DNA of 64,000 nucleotides from Solen grandis (Eukaryota > Mollusca > Bivalvia > Adapedonta > Solenidae). The position numbers and the translations under genes are program-made. The notes beneath the pieces are model-generated. The model had not been told where the DNA came from and made no database searches. It saw only the letters and a list, made by a program, of their open reading frames with translations. The stretch spans positions 42,134,926-42,198,925 of the forward strand of contig CM037789.1 of the NCBI GenBank assembly GCA_021229015.1, in the 5' to 3' direction. The stretch's first letter is position 1, and each line of letters starts with the position of its first letter. Below are positions 34,577 through 45,557 of the stretch, piece after piece.

Positions 34577-34819
34577 GACGTGACTTGACTTGACTATTTG
34601 AGTTTACCGTCATATAGTGACGTCCAGCTAATTACAGGTGGAGGAAGACCCCGAATGCACGGAGGCATCCGGGTAGAACCACCGACCTACCGCAAGCCAG
34701 CTGGAAGACTTCCTCACATGAAAATCCAAATGACCCTGTCGGGATTCGAACCCACGCGGTGAGGGGCTGAGTGAGTTCTAAAGTCAGCGACTTTACCCTC
34801 TCGGCCACGGAGGCCCTAG
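34577..34819 (-). mobile_element. tRNA-headed SINE, family A, full length
   Basis: GTCATATAGTGACGTCCAGC, CCGGGTAGAACCACCGACCT, GGGATTCGAACCCACGCGGT (B-box complement) and CTCGGCCACGGAGGCC (head). Target duplication ATTAATAACT at 34567-34576 and 34820-34829. Confidence 0.9.
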
Positions 34820-34829
34820 ATTAATAACT

Positions 34830-37190
34830 AAATAAATAAGTTATATTAGTTAAGCACATAAATATATGCTGAACCTATGCAGCCAGTACAAATCCAGATC
34901 TTTCTGTCCATGCAAGTTTGCTACTAATGCATACCAAAAAAAAAAACAGCACAAAAACACGCCACGTGCCTTCCATGGATATTCTCAAAATGCATCTAGC
35001 ATTACGTATGTGTGTAATTAAGGCAGATCACCGTTATTTGTGCACTGAGCACTACGGGAATGGAGACAAATGGCGCCTGAGGACGCAGACTTCATCGCTC
35101 TACATTCTTCCAGCAATCAGATTATCCGGTAAAGATTGAAAGTTTATCTTGCGCGTTGACGGAGAAAAAATCGGATTACCTCGACCGGAATCACAAATCA
35201 GACGCAAATGAAATAATAGCGTCGGAGATGCTTGGCGTTTTATTTACGAGAAATGCCCCACCTTGTCTGCTGAGGTAAATTATACTGCCTCCGCTGCATA
35301 AAGGTGATATATATTTATAGCTTCCCAGCGCTATGTTTTTCACAAGTGTTTCATGCAGCGGTAATGTATCGGATAATGTCAGAACTAGAATTTTCATTAA
35401 TTGAAAGAAAATTCTGGTGTAATACAATACCCACATGCCATTGTCTGTGTTAGGACAATACATTCCTCGCGGGAAAAATCACGGAATGCTTTTAACCTCA
35501 ACTAAGAAACATGCGCCTTCACTGGTTAATTGCACTGTTAAAATTGTCTCATTTTAAAGTGTACTCCTGTTTTGTTCTAACTAACCATCCGCCCGAAATT
35601 GGGAGGTCGCGAACTCGATCCCTGGCCATGACAAACCAAAACTGTTATAAAAAGTATTAGATTATATTAGATTATCTCCCCTGTCGCTCAGCATTTAACG
35701 GTAGTTCAATGACTGGTTGGCCAAGAGTCAAGATAAAGACTTGTTAAGGTATCATTCCACTTGTTAATGGCGTGGTATAGCATCTGTAAGTATTTGACAA
35801 CCTTTCCACTTAGAATAAAAACAGCGAAATATTCAAACTGAAAATCATAGGGAACGTGAAATACACATATATGTATCAAACGATGGATCATTAACTACCC
35901 AGGTAGGTCAAGGTCAGACACTGATCGCATTTCCCCTAATATACCTATGCTTTGTTTAAATTGTAATACTTTTGTCACAAAAAAAATCTTTGTTTCATCC
36001 TTAAAAGATTGTTTGTTTGCAATTACCCAACCCAGTTTTTATTTTTTCAGAGCGAGTAAAAAAAAAGTGTTGAAGAGCCAACAGCCAACAATTAAAGTAA
36101 CATATGACTTGGTTCAAAGACGAGTGGGAGGAACATATATTATTTACAGTTTTTAATACTTTGTATATTAGGCTTTTGTCTGAAACCGTATAAGAGATTT
36201 ACATTATTCTTTCAATTTTTTTGCATACGAAACAAGAGCATATCAGCAAGAAAAATCTATTTTCACGAAACCAAACTTAGGGAAAGAAAATAGAATACTC
36301 AGAACAGACATTTTCATCTGGCAATGTATCTTAAACGCACAAGCCAACATATCCTAGATGCCTAGCGCAATGTATCACCATGTCCTCGTTTTTTTTTTGT
36401 TTTTTTTTTAAATACATGCAAGTTTGACGTTTTATCGCATCAATATCATGCAAATAAGGCCGGAAAGATATTTCCGACCAGATCCTATTGGGACTTTTAT
36501 CTCCTTCTTGACAAAACAGTCAGACAAGTTCTAAATTTATGGAAATAAAAAGGAAAAAAAATGGATCTTGTATGATAATAACATCTAAATAAAAACACAT
36601 CAATACACAGAAAAAACTACAACGACCTCATGGCATTATAAACATATTCCATGTGCCCATATAGTATGATTAATTTATCAGACTTAACTAGTCCAGGACC
36701 ATTACCCAGGCGTTCATTTCAGACAGTTCGCACACAGATGTACTCGAACGAGTCAAAAGCAGGGGCAACGTGAAAGCTGTGAAACTTATTTGAAACTATG
36801 ATTACGTTTTATTTTATGCAAATGATGCAATATGAAAGTGTTTAATTCTATTTAAAGCATTTACAAACCAACACATGGAAATGCACATTTGTGATTATTG
36901 ATTGACGAGATGCAATCTCGTTTGAATTTCTATTTTATTCCTGAAACAACATATTTTCTCTCAGCTCTGTCTATAAATTACATGTATGTTCTGAGAAAGT
37001 ATTTAAAATAATTTGATTACATTTTAAATTCAAATAGGACGAGTAGATGTACTTTGCGAAATGTGAAAGTTTGTCAAAATCGGATTTCGAACATCAGTAT
37101 ATTCTAAATAAAATGTGCGATCACGTGACCATCTCACCATCTATATTGTATCGAAGGCCCGTCAAGGTCCATATTATTTTTCGAGGTCTG
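34830..37190. other. no gene seen, apart from a SINE remnant at 35575
   Basis: Open frames such as 34918-35139 lack recognisable domains. At 35575-35720 a family B fragment remains (GAGGTCGCGAACTCGATCCC, plus orientation). Confidence 0.45.
35575..35720 (+). mobile_element. SINE fragment, family B
   Basis: AACCATCCGCCCGAAATTGG then GAGGTCGCGAACTCGATCCC resembles the anticodon/T-arm part of the B head; the following sequence is diverged. Confidence 0.5.
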
Positions 37191-37193
37191 ATA

Positions 37194-37393
37194 TTAAGGT
37201 AATCCACCAATTATTAATTTATAATCATGGTCCTTCAAATGCATAAAAAGGCTTCAGTGCAAATGCAAGCATCCACTGACTTGGAGATATAGGCTATTTT
37301 TCTCCAAGTCTATAAACGCTTGCATTTACTATAAAACTGCCACAATCCTTGACTGACCATGACCACAATTTAATTATAAATGGATTAACTTAA
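37194..37393. mobile_element. TTAA-flanked miniature element, copy 2
   Basis: TTAA at 37194-37197 and 37390-37393 encloses GGTAATCCACCAATTATTAA ... TTTAATTATAAATGGATTAA. The centre repeats AAAAAGGCTTCAGTGCAAAT / ACGCTTGCATTTACTATAAA and ACTTGGAGAT / TCTCCAAGT as in copies at 6156 and 59544. Confidence 0.8.
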
Positions 37394-37439
37394 GTCCCTA
37401 TTTACAATCACATTTGAATACAGCATATACATGATAAAG

Positions 37440-37632
37440 AAATCGTGCCACCGTACTTCAATATCATGCCAAAGACATGTGACATTATAGTACTTTCTGT
37501 CACATTACCATGACATACCGTGAGAAAAAAAAAGAGTTTCGCGAGTACCATTTCATGATTTTCGGTAAATCGTAGCCGAGGATCGAACCCCGCTTCCAAG
37601 GCAGACGCTTCAACCAATTTATCATCGTTATT
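37440..37632 (-). mobile_element. SINE, family B, degraded
   Basis: GCCAAAGACATGTGACATTA, CACATTACCATGACAT, CGTAGCCGAGGATCGAACCC (B-box complement) and CAAGGCAGACGCTTCAACCA keep family B order. Confidence 0.6.
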
Positions 37633-37849
37633 ATTTACCCACGGTAGTATGTGGGGTTTAAACATACAATAACTAAAACTACAAGTATATACTACACCGT
37701 AACGAAATTTCTACACGAGTGGAATGGTATCGTGCAGCGCGTGTTTTCTTTCCTGAGAATTATCACATGACAAGAAATGCTCGATTTCACATACCTGAAC
37801 AGTGATCGAGCATGTCCACCCAGTTACATTTTCTTTTAAGTCGTTGAAT

Positions 37850-38030
37850 GTTACTGGTGTAGCTCCTATTGCTTGGTACTCAGTACAAGGGTAGTTCTAG
37901 GTAATGTGACTGGGTGTGGTATCATGCCACAATTCTACGCCGTAATCTCGCAGTGAGAAAGCACAATCAATCAAAGCCTCCTTATGACTTAAATACTATC
38001 AGTGGGACGTTAAACCCAAGTAAACAAACA
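37850..38030 (+). mobile_element. SINE, family B, 5' truncated
   Basis: TACTGGTGTAGCTCCTATTG, GTAATGTGACTGGGTGTGGT, ATCATGCCACAATTCTACGC and ATGACTTAAATACTATCAGT then GGGACGTTAAACCC with a CAAACA tail. No tRNA head. Confidence 0.75.
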
Positions 38031-38725
38031 TCACATACCTGATACATGCTGTTTCAATCTCTATAAAGAATGGTGAAGCCATACGGATATCCGTTCTAGG
38101 TAATCTAACAGCAGCACGTACCAACAATTTGACCGTTGCCGGCCGCTCGATTATTCCGTGCCGCGCTAGTAGACTATTCCATTAGTCTTAAACCATCAGT
38201 TGCAGGCATGTTTATTATCCAACGTGCAACTCTCTTCCGTTTGGATCCAAATGTTTCATTACATAATTAAAACTCAGCGCATCTTCATCAAGATTACAGG
38301 GTGTGATTTCCCTTGTTCACTGTTTATATTTCATCACAATTTACAATTAGGGAACGTTTAGCAACTATTATTTTAACAAATTAAATATACACCACGTCTT
38401 TTATCATGTTTCATGTTACTAATTATTTCTTATCATCTTTGAAAGGAGCACGGTTTATAATGTAACATTTTTTTCATATTACTATACTCAACCTGTGCAA
38501 GCAAGTCATTTATGTTTTAGAAAAAACCTTAAAATATCGATTAAGCCTATTAATGCATTTGTAATTTCAAATTTGCAACAAAAAAAAGACAATACGTTTA
38601 ATGTATTAACTAATGAATTGGACTTGGTAAAAGAAACTTGTTTTTATTCATAAAAATATCACATAATTGGAGATATTTTGTTTGTGTGCACTAGCCCCCC
38701 CCCCCCCCCTCACACACACAGTAAC

Positions 38726-38995
38726 AGTTTTTCGGCGTATGATTTGACCTACTTCTTGAACCAATCAAATGTTGGTAAGCAAATGAAGCCAGAGCAAATG
38801 CGATACTATCATTGTCTTGCATTATTAAATTTTAGGATATTCCAACTTAGAATGGGAGTTTCAGGTTGTATATATATTTTACTTGATACAACAGGTTTCC
38901 TTTTCAGTTTAAACATGAAAGGTACACAGTAATAAAAATTTAACACTTCCTTATCCATTTTTGGAATGCTGATTTGGCAATATGATTTAAAACAA
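38726..38995 (+). repeat. promoter-like dispersed repeat, copy 2
   Basis: TTTTTCGGCGTATG, AACCAATCAAATGTTGG, GGTTGTATATATATT, TTTAAACATGAAAGG, GGAATGCTGATTT and ATGATTTAAAACAAC are co-linear with 8500-8810, about 30 kb away. It lies directly upstream of the recombinase-like gene but is separated from its first visible exon by a gap. Confidence 0.45.
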
Positions 38996-39243
38996 CTAAA
39001 TAAGAAGCAGGCGTATTTCTGTTTTCAAACCACAATTTCCTCTACTTTGTAATAGTGGACTCGGTCTTCAGGGGACTACTGCGGAGGAGTTGTGCGGATC
39101 TGGGAACAATAATAGGATATATGCGATTTATGATCTTTCGGTTTCGCTTTGTCTTTACTTTAAAAAAAAATCAATAAGTGCATAATATTTAATGGAAGTT
39201 GGTAGATTAGCTTTTTTTAAGTTTGTTAATAAAATCCTTTTTT

Positions 39244-39343
39244 NNNNNNNNNNNNNNNNNNNNNNNNNNNNNNNNNNNNNNNNNNNNNNNNNNNNNNNNN
39301 NNNNNNNNNNNNNNNNNNNNNNNNNNNNNNNNNNNNNNNNNNN
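39244..39343. other. assembly gap (100 N)
   Basis: Exactly 100 N, a placeholder length. It removes the acceptor side of the first visible exon of the recombinase-like gene and possibly further upstream exons. Confidence 0.99.
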
Positions 39344-40096
39344 TCAAAACAGCCTAACATATTTGGTTGTTCAGTCAGACATTATTTCAGGACGAATTTC
39401 CGAAAAAGCCTGTCCTATGCTTGTCAAGGAGGTTTTATCAATTATGAAATCTGATGAAGTTTCTAGAGTTGCAAAAGAAGATGAGCTGATCATCAATCTT
39501 GGAAACCAATGGATTAAAAGGAACATCGGAAACAAAGTCATGAGGAAGTACTATACTTCAAGTGTTATGCGATTGGCAGCAAAACTTCTGATTGAGTTGC
39601 AAAGATTGTCTGGGAAGATCATGGATATGAATAGTTTCCTTAAACCAGAGTATTTTGAAAACTTTGTAGTGGCAGCTCTAAAATGTTCAAAACAGGATGA
39701 TAAAGATGAGGAGGATGTCCAGGCACCATCTAATGGGATCAAACTGGGATATGATATAAAAAGAATGGCCTCTGCAAAATATGCATTTGGTATATCCAGT
39801 GGAAATCAGCAAATGAAAAGAGAAGGGAAAGATTTTTTAGCTGTTATGGGGATCCGTTGGCACACAGATGTAACAAGATTAGCACGTGAAGTATTGACAG
39901 AAAAATCAATGAACAAGCCAAATGATCTTCCACTGCCATCTGACATCCGTGACTTAGCAGACTACATGAAATCATCCCTAATGAACTTTGATGTCAGAGA
40001 CATGTCCTACACCAACTTCAAGACAGGAGCAACTTTAGCACTGGCACGATTAACTCTGTATAACCGACGCAGATGTCATGAAGTGCAAGCCATAAG
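39344..40096 (+). CDS. tyrosine-recombinase-like / SANT gene, first visible exon (5' incomplete)
   Basis: Open from the gap edge to donor ATAAG|GTACTT, about 250 codons, ending in phase 2. It begins QNSLTYLVVQSDI, which is clearly internal. The encoded segment is a long helical N-terminal region (AAKLLIELQRLSG, LVKEVLSIMKSD, DLADYMKSSLMNF) typical of a family of uncharacterised invertebrate and fish proteins that combine a tyrosine-recombinase-type fold with a C-terminal Myb/SANT-like module. Near its end LALARLTLYNRRRCHE corresponds to recombinase box I, with the catalytic arginine in NRRR.xE. In these proteins the region before box I binds DNA (family inference). Whether the gene is a mobile (Crypton-like) element or a domesticated one is not known to me. 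Confidence 0.85.
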
Positions 40097-40237
40097 GTAC
40101 TTTTTTTGTTTGCTTATTAAAAATGTGACCCTAAAGCAGAAGGATTTGTCTCAGATTTTTTTTCAATTCAAGTAGTCATTGGATTTTAAAATTTACAATG
40201 TCCGATTTTTTGGCAGGGAGAAATACTGAAATAGCAC

Positions 40238-41834
40238 TTTTTAGCTCACCTGAGCTTGCTCAGGGTGAGCTTTTGGGATCACTTTGGTCGTCCGTCGTGC
40301 GTCGTCAACAATTTGATGTTTACACTCTACAGGTCACAGTTTTGACCCGATCTAGGCCAAACTTGGTCAGAATGTTTGTTATGATGATATCTTGAACAAG
40401 TTCGAATATGGGTTGGATCGGGTCAAAAAGTAGGTCACGAGGTCTAAAAATAGATTCATTTTTAAACAACCATGTTTACACTCTACAGGTCACAGTTTTG
40501 ACCCGATCTTGATGAAACTTGGTCAGAATGTATGTAATAATTAAAATATGAACAAGTTCAAAGATGGGTTCAATCGGATAAGAAATTAGGTCAATGGGTC
40601 AAAAAAGAGATCCAAATTTTAAAAAAATACTGTTAAAATTCGATGTTTACACTCTACAGGTCACAGTTTTGGCTCGATCTTGATGAAACCTGGTCAGAAT
40701 GTTTGTAATGATAATATCTTGAACAAGTTCGAATATGGGTTGGATCGGGTCAAAAAGTAGGTCACGAGGTCTAAAAATAGATTCAATTTTAAACAACCAT
40801 GTTTACACACTACAGGTCACTGTTTTGACTCGATCTTGATGAAACCTGGTCAGAATGTTTGTTTTGATAATATCTTGAACAAGTTCGCATATGGGTTTGA
40901 TCGGGTCAAAATGTAGGTCACAAGTTCTAAAAATAGATTCATTTTTAAACAACCATGTTTACATGCTACAGGTCACAGTTTTGACCCAATCTTGATGAAA
41001 CCTGGTCAGAATGTTTGTTATGATAATATCTTGAACATGTTCAAATATTGGTTGGATTGGGTCAAAAAGTAGGTCACGAGGTCTAAAAATAGATTCACTT
41101 TTAAACAACCATGTTTACAAACTACAGGTCACAGTTTTGACCTGATCTTGATGAAACCTGGTCAGAATATTTGTTATGATAATATCTTGAACAAGTTTGA
41201 ATATGGGTTTGATCAGGTCAAAAGTAGGTCACGAGGTCTAAAATTAGATTCATTTTTAAACAACCATGTTTACACCCTACAGGTCACAGTTATGATCCGA
41301 TCTTGATGAAACCTGGTCAGAATATTTGTTATGATAATAACTTGAACAAGTTTGAATATGGGTTGGATTGGGTCAAAATGTAGGTCACGAGGTCTAAAAA
41401 TAGATTCATTTTTAAACAACCATGTTTACACACTACAGGTTACAGTTTTCACCCGATCTTGATGAAACATGGTCAGAATGTTTGTTTTGATAATATCTTG
41501 AACCTGTTCAAATATGGGTTTGATTGGGTCAAAAAGTAGGATCAAATATTCAAGAACCATAATTACATGATAGAGGTCATATTTTTACCATAATATCTTG
41601 AATGAATATGAATTTGGTTCAGGTCGGATCATGGATGAGGTCATGAGGTCTAAAATAAGGTTAGGTTAAGATTAGGCTTGAAATTTAGCTTGAATGATTG
41701 CTTTGAAGAAAACTTGAATGGGTTTGCACACGAGTCAAGTTTGAGATAAACTTGGTCAAATGGCAGAAATACTTAAGAATATGAGGGGGCTCATACTCAG
41801 GTGAGCGATTTAGGGCCATCATGGCCCTCTTGTT
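40238..41834 (+). mobile_element. Helentron/HINE-like element with ~156-bp array (AGCTCACC family), in intron
   Basis: T-run then AGCTCACCTGAGCTTGCTCA with GGGTGAGCT (5' hairpin). About eight units of ~156 bp marked by CTACAGGTCACAGTTTTGAC at roughly 40328, 40485, 40657, 40813, 40969, 41125, 41279 and 41436. At the 3' end CTCAGGTGAGCG, hairpin AGGGCCATCATGGCCCT, then CTTGTTTG. Same ends as 31598-33286 but an unrelated array, so the internal repeat was exchanged or evolved beyond recognition. Confidence 0.78.
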
Positions 41835-42124
41835 TGTTTTTTTTGTTTGTTTGTTTGTTTGTTATTTATATAACCCTGATGAAAACAGTTAAAAGTAAGT
41901 CTGAATGTGTCATTGTCCTCTAGACATGAGCTGCTGGTTTTAATTTTTTTGAATTTATAGCTAATATCCATAAATGCAACAAAATGTTGTTTTTTTTAAT
42001 TTTGATGACTACTAAGTTGTATTGAGAGCAATTTATGAAACAAAGGATGGATGTCCAAATATTAAAAACTATATATAAAGTTGAATCAATTGTTTCAAAA
42101 TGTTCTCAAATAAAATATTTTCAG

Positions 42125-42248
42125 ACTGGAAAATTTCAAAAAACGCAAGATTGGTGTTGATGCCGTGTCAGTTGAAATGATGAGAGAATTGACTGATTGG
42201 GAAAAAAAACTACTTGAGACACAGCAGTTAATGCAAGTACGTGGAAAG
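42125..42248 (+). CDS. tyrosine-recombinase-like / SANT gene, exon 2 visible
   Basis: Acceptor TTTTCAG and donor GGAAAG|GTAAGA; 124 nt. The single leading base completes the AGA codon from the previous exon, so the junction is phase-consistent. Encodes ENFKKRKIGVDAVSVEMMRE and then a helix ending LMQVRGK. Lies between box I and box II. Confidence 0.85.
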
Positions 42249-42319
42249 GTAAGACAAAATCATTTTACATTTTAAGTTTTTTTCACTTTGGTCTCAAAAC
42301 TATTGTTATACATTGTGAC

Positions 42320-42644
42320 TTTTTTTATGCCCCCCTTCGAAGAAGTGGGGGTATATTGGTTTGCTCATGTCGGTCCATCGGTCGGTATGTCGGTCGGTCG
42401 GTATGTCGGTCGGTCCGTCGGTCTGTCGGTAGACCAGACCTTGTCCGAGTGATAACTTAAGTTCTATTCAGCTTTTAAGTCTCATACTTATGTGGTTGTT
42501 GCTAATGATGAGTAGATGACCCCTATTGATTTTGGTGTCATTACCTCAAAGGTCAAGGTCACAAGGTCACCTTGCATGTAATATAGCTATATACATAATA
42601 TGGCATATGAGGGGGGCATATATGTTTCATAAACATTTCTTGTT
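42320..42644 (+). mobile_element. Helentron/HINE-like element, ATGCCCCC family, in intron
   Basis: T-run + ATGCCCCCTTCGAAGAAGTG then GGGGGTAT forms the 5' hairpin. A GGTC/GGTCGGTATG tetranucleotide-rich stretch lies at 42382-42435. AAGGTCAAGGTCACAAGGTC follows. The 3' end has GGGGGGCATA (inverse of the start), hairpin ATGTTTCATAAACAT and TTCTTGTT. Confidence 0.72.
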
Positions 42645-42986
42645 ATTCAAGCTTCTTGTTATTCTATCTTAGGGCTGAGATGAATCACAAAGTAATTGGA
42701 AATTAAGTAAATTGATGGAAATGTGAAGAGAATCAGAAGACCATGACAAATGGTGAGATACCATGGGTTATTTTGCCTTCACCATGTCGTTGGAGTGTGT
42801 TGATGCCATATTTGTTGACAATCCCTTGATGAATGCTATAGTATACTCCTACTATATGTATTACTTTTAGTACCATCAGCCAGCTGTGGCAATACAATTA
42901 TGGTAAACCGATCAGTGTTACACTCTTAGTTGAATGCAACTAAATAGTGTTTTCTCAGTTGTATTTCGTATTTATTTTCATTGCAG

Positions 42987-43113
42987 ATGGCAAAAACTGT
43001 TCCTGTGATAATTCCAGGGGAGTCCATCAAAGTGTTAGAATACCTAGCTGACCCAAATGTCCGGAAAGAAGGGGGAATCCACAAGGAAAATGGATATTTG
43101 TTTGCATCAAATG
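42987..43113 (+). CDS. tyrosine-recombinase-like / SANT gene, exon 3 visible
   Basis: Acceptor TTGCAG and donor AATG|GTAATT; 127 nt; enters in phase 0 and leaves in phase 1. Encodes MAKTVPVIIPGESIKVLEYL, then PNVRKEGGI and NGYLFASN. The VPV.IP ... A.R....I...N.YLFAS pattern is what I recall from this family between boxes I and II, where the recombinase fold has its beta-hairpin. Confidence 0.87.
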
Positions 43114-43190
43114 GTAATTAAGTAAATTACAGAATCACTGTGCATTTTCTTTCTCTAGAGAGGCTATTTAACATGGCAAGTGAAAGGAAC

Positions 43191-43415
43191 TTAACCCTTT
43201 CCCTCATGTAGTACATTTTGACTCACTTGATAGTTACCATTTAAAACCTGATCTGCAGAAAGGCAGAGTTAAGCCTGATAAGTTTTAATGGTAAAATCCC
43301 CATTCCAGCAAATAGCATAAAACCTGATCAGCCTGCGAGTTACTCGCAGGCTGATCTGGTTTTATGCTGGTCGCATAGACATTTTCATGGTGTTCTGTAT
43401 GAGGGAAAGGGTTAA
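43191..43415. mobile_element. piggyBac-like palindromic MITE in intron
   Basis: TTAA + CCCTTTCCCTCATG at the left, CATGAGGG-type complement (TATGAGGGAAAGGG) + TTAA at the right. TTAA flanks with CCCTTT ends are the piggyBac signature. The centre is a strong hairpin: CATAAAACCTGATCAGCCTG with CGAGT / ACTCG at its tip (43316-43366). 225 bp, no ORF. A solitary right end (TATGAGGGAAAGGGTTA) also occurs at 49148-49164. Confidence 0.82.
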
Positions 43416-43753
43416 CATGCTATAAACCCCATATAGTGAAAGATGTAAACAGACTTCACATTGATCAGCTTATTTGGTGTGAAATATATAATGTTCAAAT
43501 ACTGATGAAAAGCTTATTTTTAATGCATAATTGCACAATAAAATGTAAGCTACAAGAAGGGTCAGATCATTCTTTGCGCAGTGTTCAATAATTTTATTAA
43601 GTTATTGCAAGATCAGGTTGCTACTAACTGGTAATAAGATTATATATTTCTACTGTTGAATCTTGTTTGAAGTTTGACATAGATAAACATTTGACAAATT
43701 AACATTTTGAAGGTGTTTTTATTGAAAATATAACAGAATATATAAATTTTTAG

Positions 43754-43872
43754 GAATGGGAGTTGTACGGGCCTATGATGCAATAAAGAAAGTAACAGAT
43801 CTAGCTCAACTACGAATGCCAAATTTGATAAGAACATCAAAGATGCGAAAATATATGGCAACAATGGTGCAG
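43754..43872 (+). CDS. tyrosine-recombinase-like / SANT gene, exon 4 visible (box II arginine)
   Basis: Acceptor TTTTAG and donor GTGCAG|GTTAGT; 119 nt; phase 1 in, phase 0 out, both consistent. Encodes VRAYDAIKKVTDLAQLRMPN and then SKMRKYMATMVQ. The last motif aligns with box II HxLRHxxAT of tyrosine recombinases. The second catalytic arginine is kept (KMR), the first histidine position is serine, and the following AT is kept. Confidence 0.88.
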
Positions 43873-44066
43873 GTTAGTTTTCATGATAATTTAATTGTAT
43901 GACGTAACTTGTCACTTTTGAATATCAATCAAAATATTTATATAAAGTAACCTGTGAAGTAACCAAATATCTTCTTTATTACATTATCATGTAGTTTGAA
44001 TGCAATTGTGTTGAAACCATGCTGCATGGAATATAGCGTATAGTGTATGATATCATAAATTTTCAG

Positions 44067-44160
44067 TGTCTGGATACAACTGATGCACAGCGCCAGTGGA
44101 TCATAACACATCTGGGTCATACTATGGACGTGCACCTCACACATTATCGCCAGAAATCAG
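44067..44160 (+). CDS. tyrosine-recombinase-like / SANT gene, exon 5 visible (LGH...Y); 3' boundary unresolved
   Basis: Acceptor TTTTCAG, phase 0. Encodes CLDTTDAQRQWIITHLGHTM then DVHLTHYRQKS. The GH and the tyrosine nine residues later match exactly the GH-(8 residues)-Y spacing of tyrosine recombinases, so the nucleophile appears present. The exon end is a problem: reading on gives a lysine-rich tail through an A-homopolymer and a stop at 44250-44252. No GT donor in the phase needed by the next exons is visible. Either the gene is damaged, the homopolymer is misassembled, or a non-canonical donor is used. Confidence 0.78.
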
Positions 44161-44339
44161 CAAATGCAAATATTAAATTAAAATTTTTAAAAAAAAAAAA
44201 AAATTTAAAATTCAGTTCAAGCATACCCATAAAAAATAAAAAGATAGAGTGAAAAACTGTTAATTAAGAATATGGAAGGCAGCAAAATAAGGTAATTTTA
44301 ATTTCAGATAAATTGAAGATTGTTACCAGTATTGAGGGA

Positions 44340-44576
44340 ACAAACATATAATTAGTCTTTCACGAGGGTCACGAGTTCCGAGACCAGCTACGAGTTCTGT
44401 GATTTTTCAAAATCTCTAACCTCTGATATATGTGGGAAAGCTGTCAGTTGCTTGCAGAAGCTTTGTCTCTCAGTACTAGTTCAACAGTGGAACAGAGGGT
44501 TAGGTAAAACTGACCGCCGTTTACATGACCTAGCTGTTGAAATCGGCGTTAAATCAAAAATACCAAATACCAACTG
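44340..44576 (+). mobile_element. SINE, family E, in intron
   Basis: Degraded body (GTCACGAGTTCCGAGACCAG, GGAACAGAGGGTTAGGTAAA) ending ACTGACCGCCGTTTACATGA, then CCTAGCTGTTGAAATCGGCG and TTAAATC. The end is a diverged version of the 3' domain found in families A and B. Confidence 0.6.
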
Positions 44577-44749
44577 AGGAAACAAAAGGTTTTGGTACAA
44601 TCTTTATGTCACCTTGTACCAGTATTTCTCAAAGATCTTAACATTTCATTGTAAAACAGAAAGTAAGTCATTTTGATCATAGCATGTAAAGACAGGAGGA
44701 GTTTGATGAATTTATATGAATACTATGTATATGTTGATATTCTCTTTAG

Positions 44750-44866
44750 ATATTGTTGAACCTGTTGAGATTGACACTGAACCAGCTGACACACAGCAAG
44801 AAGATGTCATCCCAGATATGTTTCATGACGAAGGGTTTGATAGTGTGTCGGACACAAGTGTTAAAA
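44750..44866 (+). CDS. tyrosine-recombinase-like / SANT gene, acidic linker exon
   Basis: Acceptor CTTTAG and donor TAAAA|GTAAGA; 117 nt; needs one base from the preceding exon and leaves in phase 1. Encodes an acidic linker: IVEPVEIDTEPADTQQEDVI, then DMFHDEGFDS. It joins in phase with the terminal exon. A possible short exon before it (about 44316-44346, DKLKIVTSIE) has an acceptor and the right phase but no GT donor. Confidence 0.75.
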
Positions 44867-44950
44867 GTAAGAAATAAATTATCATTAATATATGTTACAT
44901 ATTGTAAAAGTTGATGGCTTTAGTTAGAGTAGGTTTAAAGTTTTTAATGT

Positions 44951-45557
44951 TTTTTAGCTCACCTGAGCATGCTCAGGGTGAGCTATTGGGATACTTGAAT
45001 GTTTGTCGTGCGTCAACAATTTTCTTGTTTACATTCTAGGGACACAATTTTAGTCCAGTCATCCTCAGACATTCTCAGAATGTTTATCTCCTTAATATCT
45101 CGATCGAGTTCGATCATGGGTGGGGTGGGGTCAAACACTAGGTCATGAGGTCAAAAAATAGGTCAAATGTTTAAGAAGTTTGTTTACACACTAGATGTCA
45201 CATTTTTGGCCCAAACTTCATGATACTTGGTCAGGATGTCTGTCTTTATGATATCTTGATCGAGTTTGAATTTGGTTAAGGTTGGAGTAAAAATAGTGTT
45301 ACTGCTAGGGTAATGGCTAGTGTTTGGCTTAGGGTTAGGCTTAGCCTTGTTTACACTCTAGAAATCACATTTAAGGCCAGATCTTCATATATCTCAGAAT
45401 ATTTGTATTGATGATATCTTGATTAAGTTCGAAAGTGGGTCATGTGATGATGATGACGATGATGATGAAAGATTTCTTTAATCTGTTAGAAAACTTCATT
45501 GTATTTAGAGCTGTGGTACTCAGGTGAGCGATCTAGGGCCATCATGGCCCTCTTGTT
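44951..45557 (+). mobile_element. Helentron/HINE-like element, AGCTCACC family, short copy in intron
   Basis: T-run + AGCTCACCTGAGCATGCTCA then GGGTGAGCT (perfect 5' hairpin); three diverged ~160-bp units (ATATCTCGATCGAGTTCGAT / ATATCTTGATCGAGTTTGAA / ATATCTTGATTAAGTTCGAA); 3' CTCAGGTGAGCGATCTAGGG, CCATCATGGCCCT, CTTGTT. Confidence 0.78.

Noticed and set aside
39192..39343. Upstream extension of the recombinase exon through the N gap
   Set aside because: The bases before the gap are T-rich and look intronic; an open frame through N has no meaning.
42345..42435. CRISPR-like or direct-repeat array of GGTC words
   Set aside because: Tetranucleotide expansion in a eukaryotic element; no spacers of constant length.
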